From DATARH01 sp035507475 (GTDB lineage: Bacteria; Pseudomonadota; Alphaproteobacteria; ATCC43930; CGMCC-115725), in the NCBI GenBank assembly GCA_035507475.1, contig DATJOB010000394.1:1-13308 (forward strand): a DNA stretch of 13,308 bases. Reading direction: 5' to 3'. The position numbers were made by a program, and so were the translations under genes. The notes under the pieces were generated by a model. The model was not told where the DNA came from and did not search any database. It saw only the letters and a list, made by a program, of their open reading frames with translations. This document shows, piece after piece, positions 13,138 through 13,308 of this stretch (its first letter is position 1; each line of letters begins with the position of its first letter).

Positions 13138-13308
13138 TTCCTTGTCCCAAACAGGGGGTGTATCCGGTCGCAGGTGATGACTTGTTCGCTTGACAAGCAG
13201 GCAGCCGGCTAACCGCAGCCTCACGCGACCGTGCGGTGCACGCTGTCCAAGTCAGCTCGGCAAATCGAGCTGAAGGCCAGCAGAGGATCGGGATCGAGGC
13301 GCTTCGAC

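Noticed and set aside
13221..13308. Open minus-strand frame from the right edge to a TGA at 13221, 28 codons, possible 3' end of another gene
   Set aside because: Too short to judge; no motif, no known neighbour. It could be real but cannot be supported here.
1..13308. CRISPR array, rRNA or insertion-sequence ends
   Set aside because: No regularly spaced repeats of 25-40 bp, no transposase frame and no rRNA-like sequence were seen on either strand.

Overview
The window looks like a chromosomal accessory region of a high-G+C alphaproteobacterium, probably of Hyphomicrobiales or Rhodospirillales type. This rests on G/C-rich third codon positions, several twin-arginine (Tat) exported alpha/beta hydrolases, and the multi-copy winged-helix/NB-ARC/TPR regulator family seen in such genomes. 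The lineage is inferred from gene style; no rRNA or housekeeping gene is present to confirm it.

Left part (1-5144), mostly minus strand: a Tat-exported serine alpha/beta hydrolase cut off by the left edge (741-1), a divergent 328-bp intergenic region, and a small plus-strand hypothetical gene (1070-1384). A same-strand minus cluster follows, in transcription order: AraC-family regulator (5144-4116), Dps ferritin (4011-3544), 65-aa helical protein (3509-3312), 72-aa Tat protein ending in a stub of an epoxide-hydrolase N-terminal domain (3268-3050), full-length Tat-exported epoxide-hydrolase/dehalogenase-like enzyme overlapping it by ATGA (3053-2007), and a small secreted protein (1783-1562). 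The content suggests a stress or detoxification locus under AraC control: DNA and iron protection by Dps plus exported hydrolases.

Middle part (5145-12658): two paralogous STAND-type transcription factors of about 960 aa (5504-8395 and 9782-12658). Each has an OmpR-type winged helix, then an NB-ARC ATPase, then TPR-like repeats. Between them lie a DUF302 protein on the minus strand (8850-8431) and a short ECF-type sigma factor (9116-9589) with no visible anti-sigma gene. The DNA-binding domains of the paralogs are about three-quarters identical and share the same putative recognition helix. Several perfect inverted repeats sit in the intergenic regions here.

Right edge (12659-13308): 60 bp after the second STAND gene lies what appears to be the 3' end of a tRNA gene on the minus strand (T arm, acceptor 3' strand, discriminator A, CCA) with no 5' part. 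G+C falls to roughly 58% to its right by hand count. The polarity and the composition change both suggest an integration scar (att site), with an integrated element starting here and running off the right edge. The first gene inside would be a small secreted protein with GFDRxFDR-like repeats.
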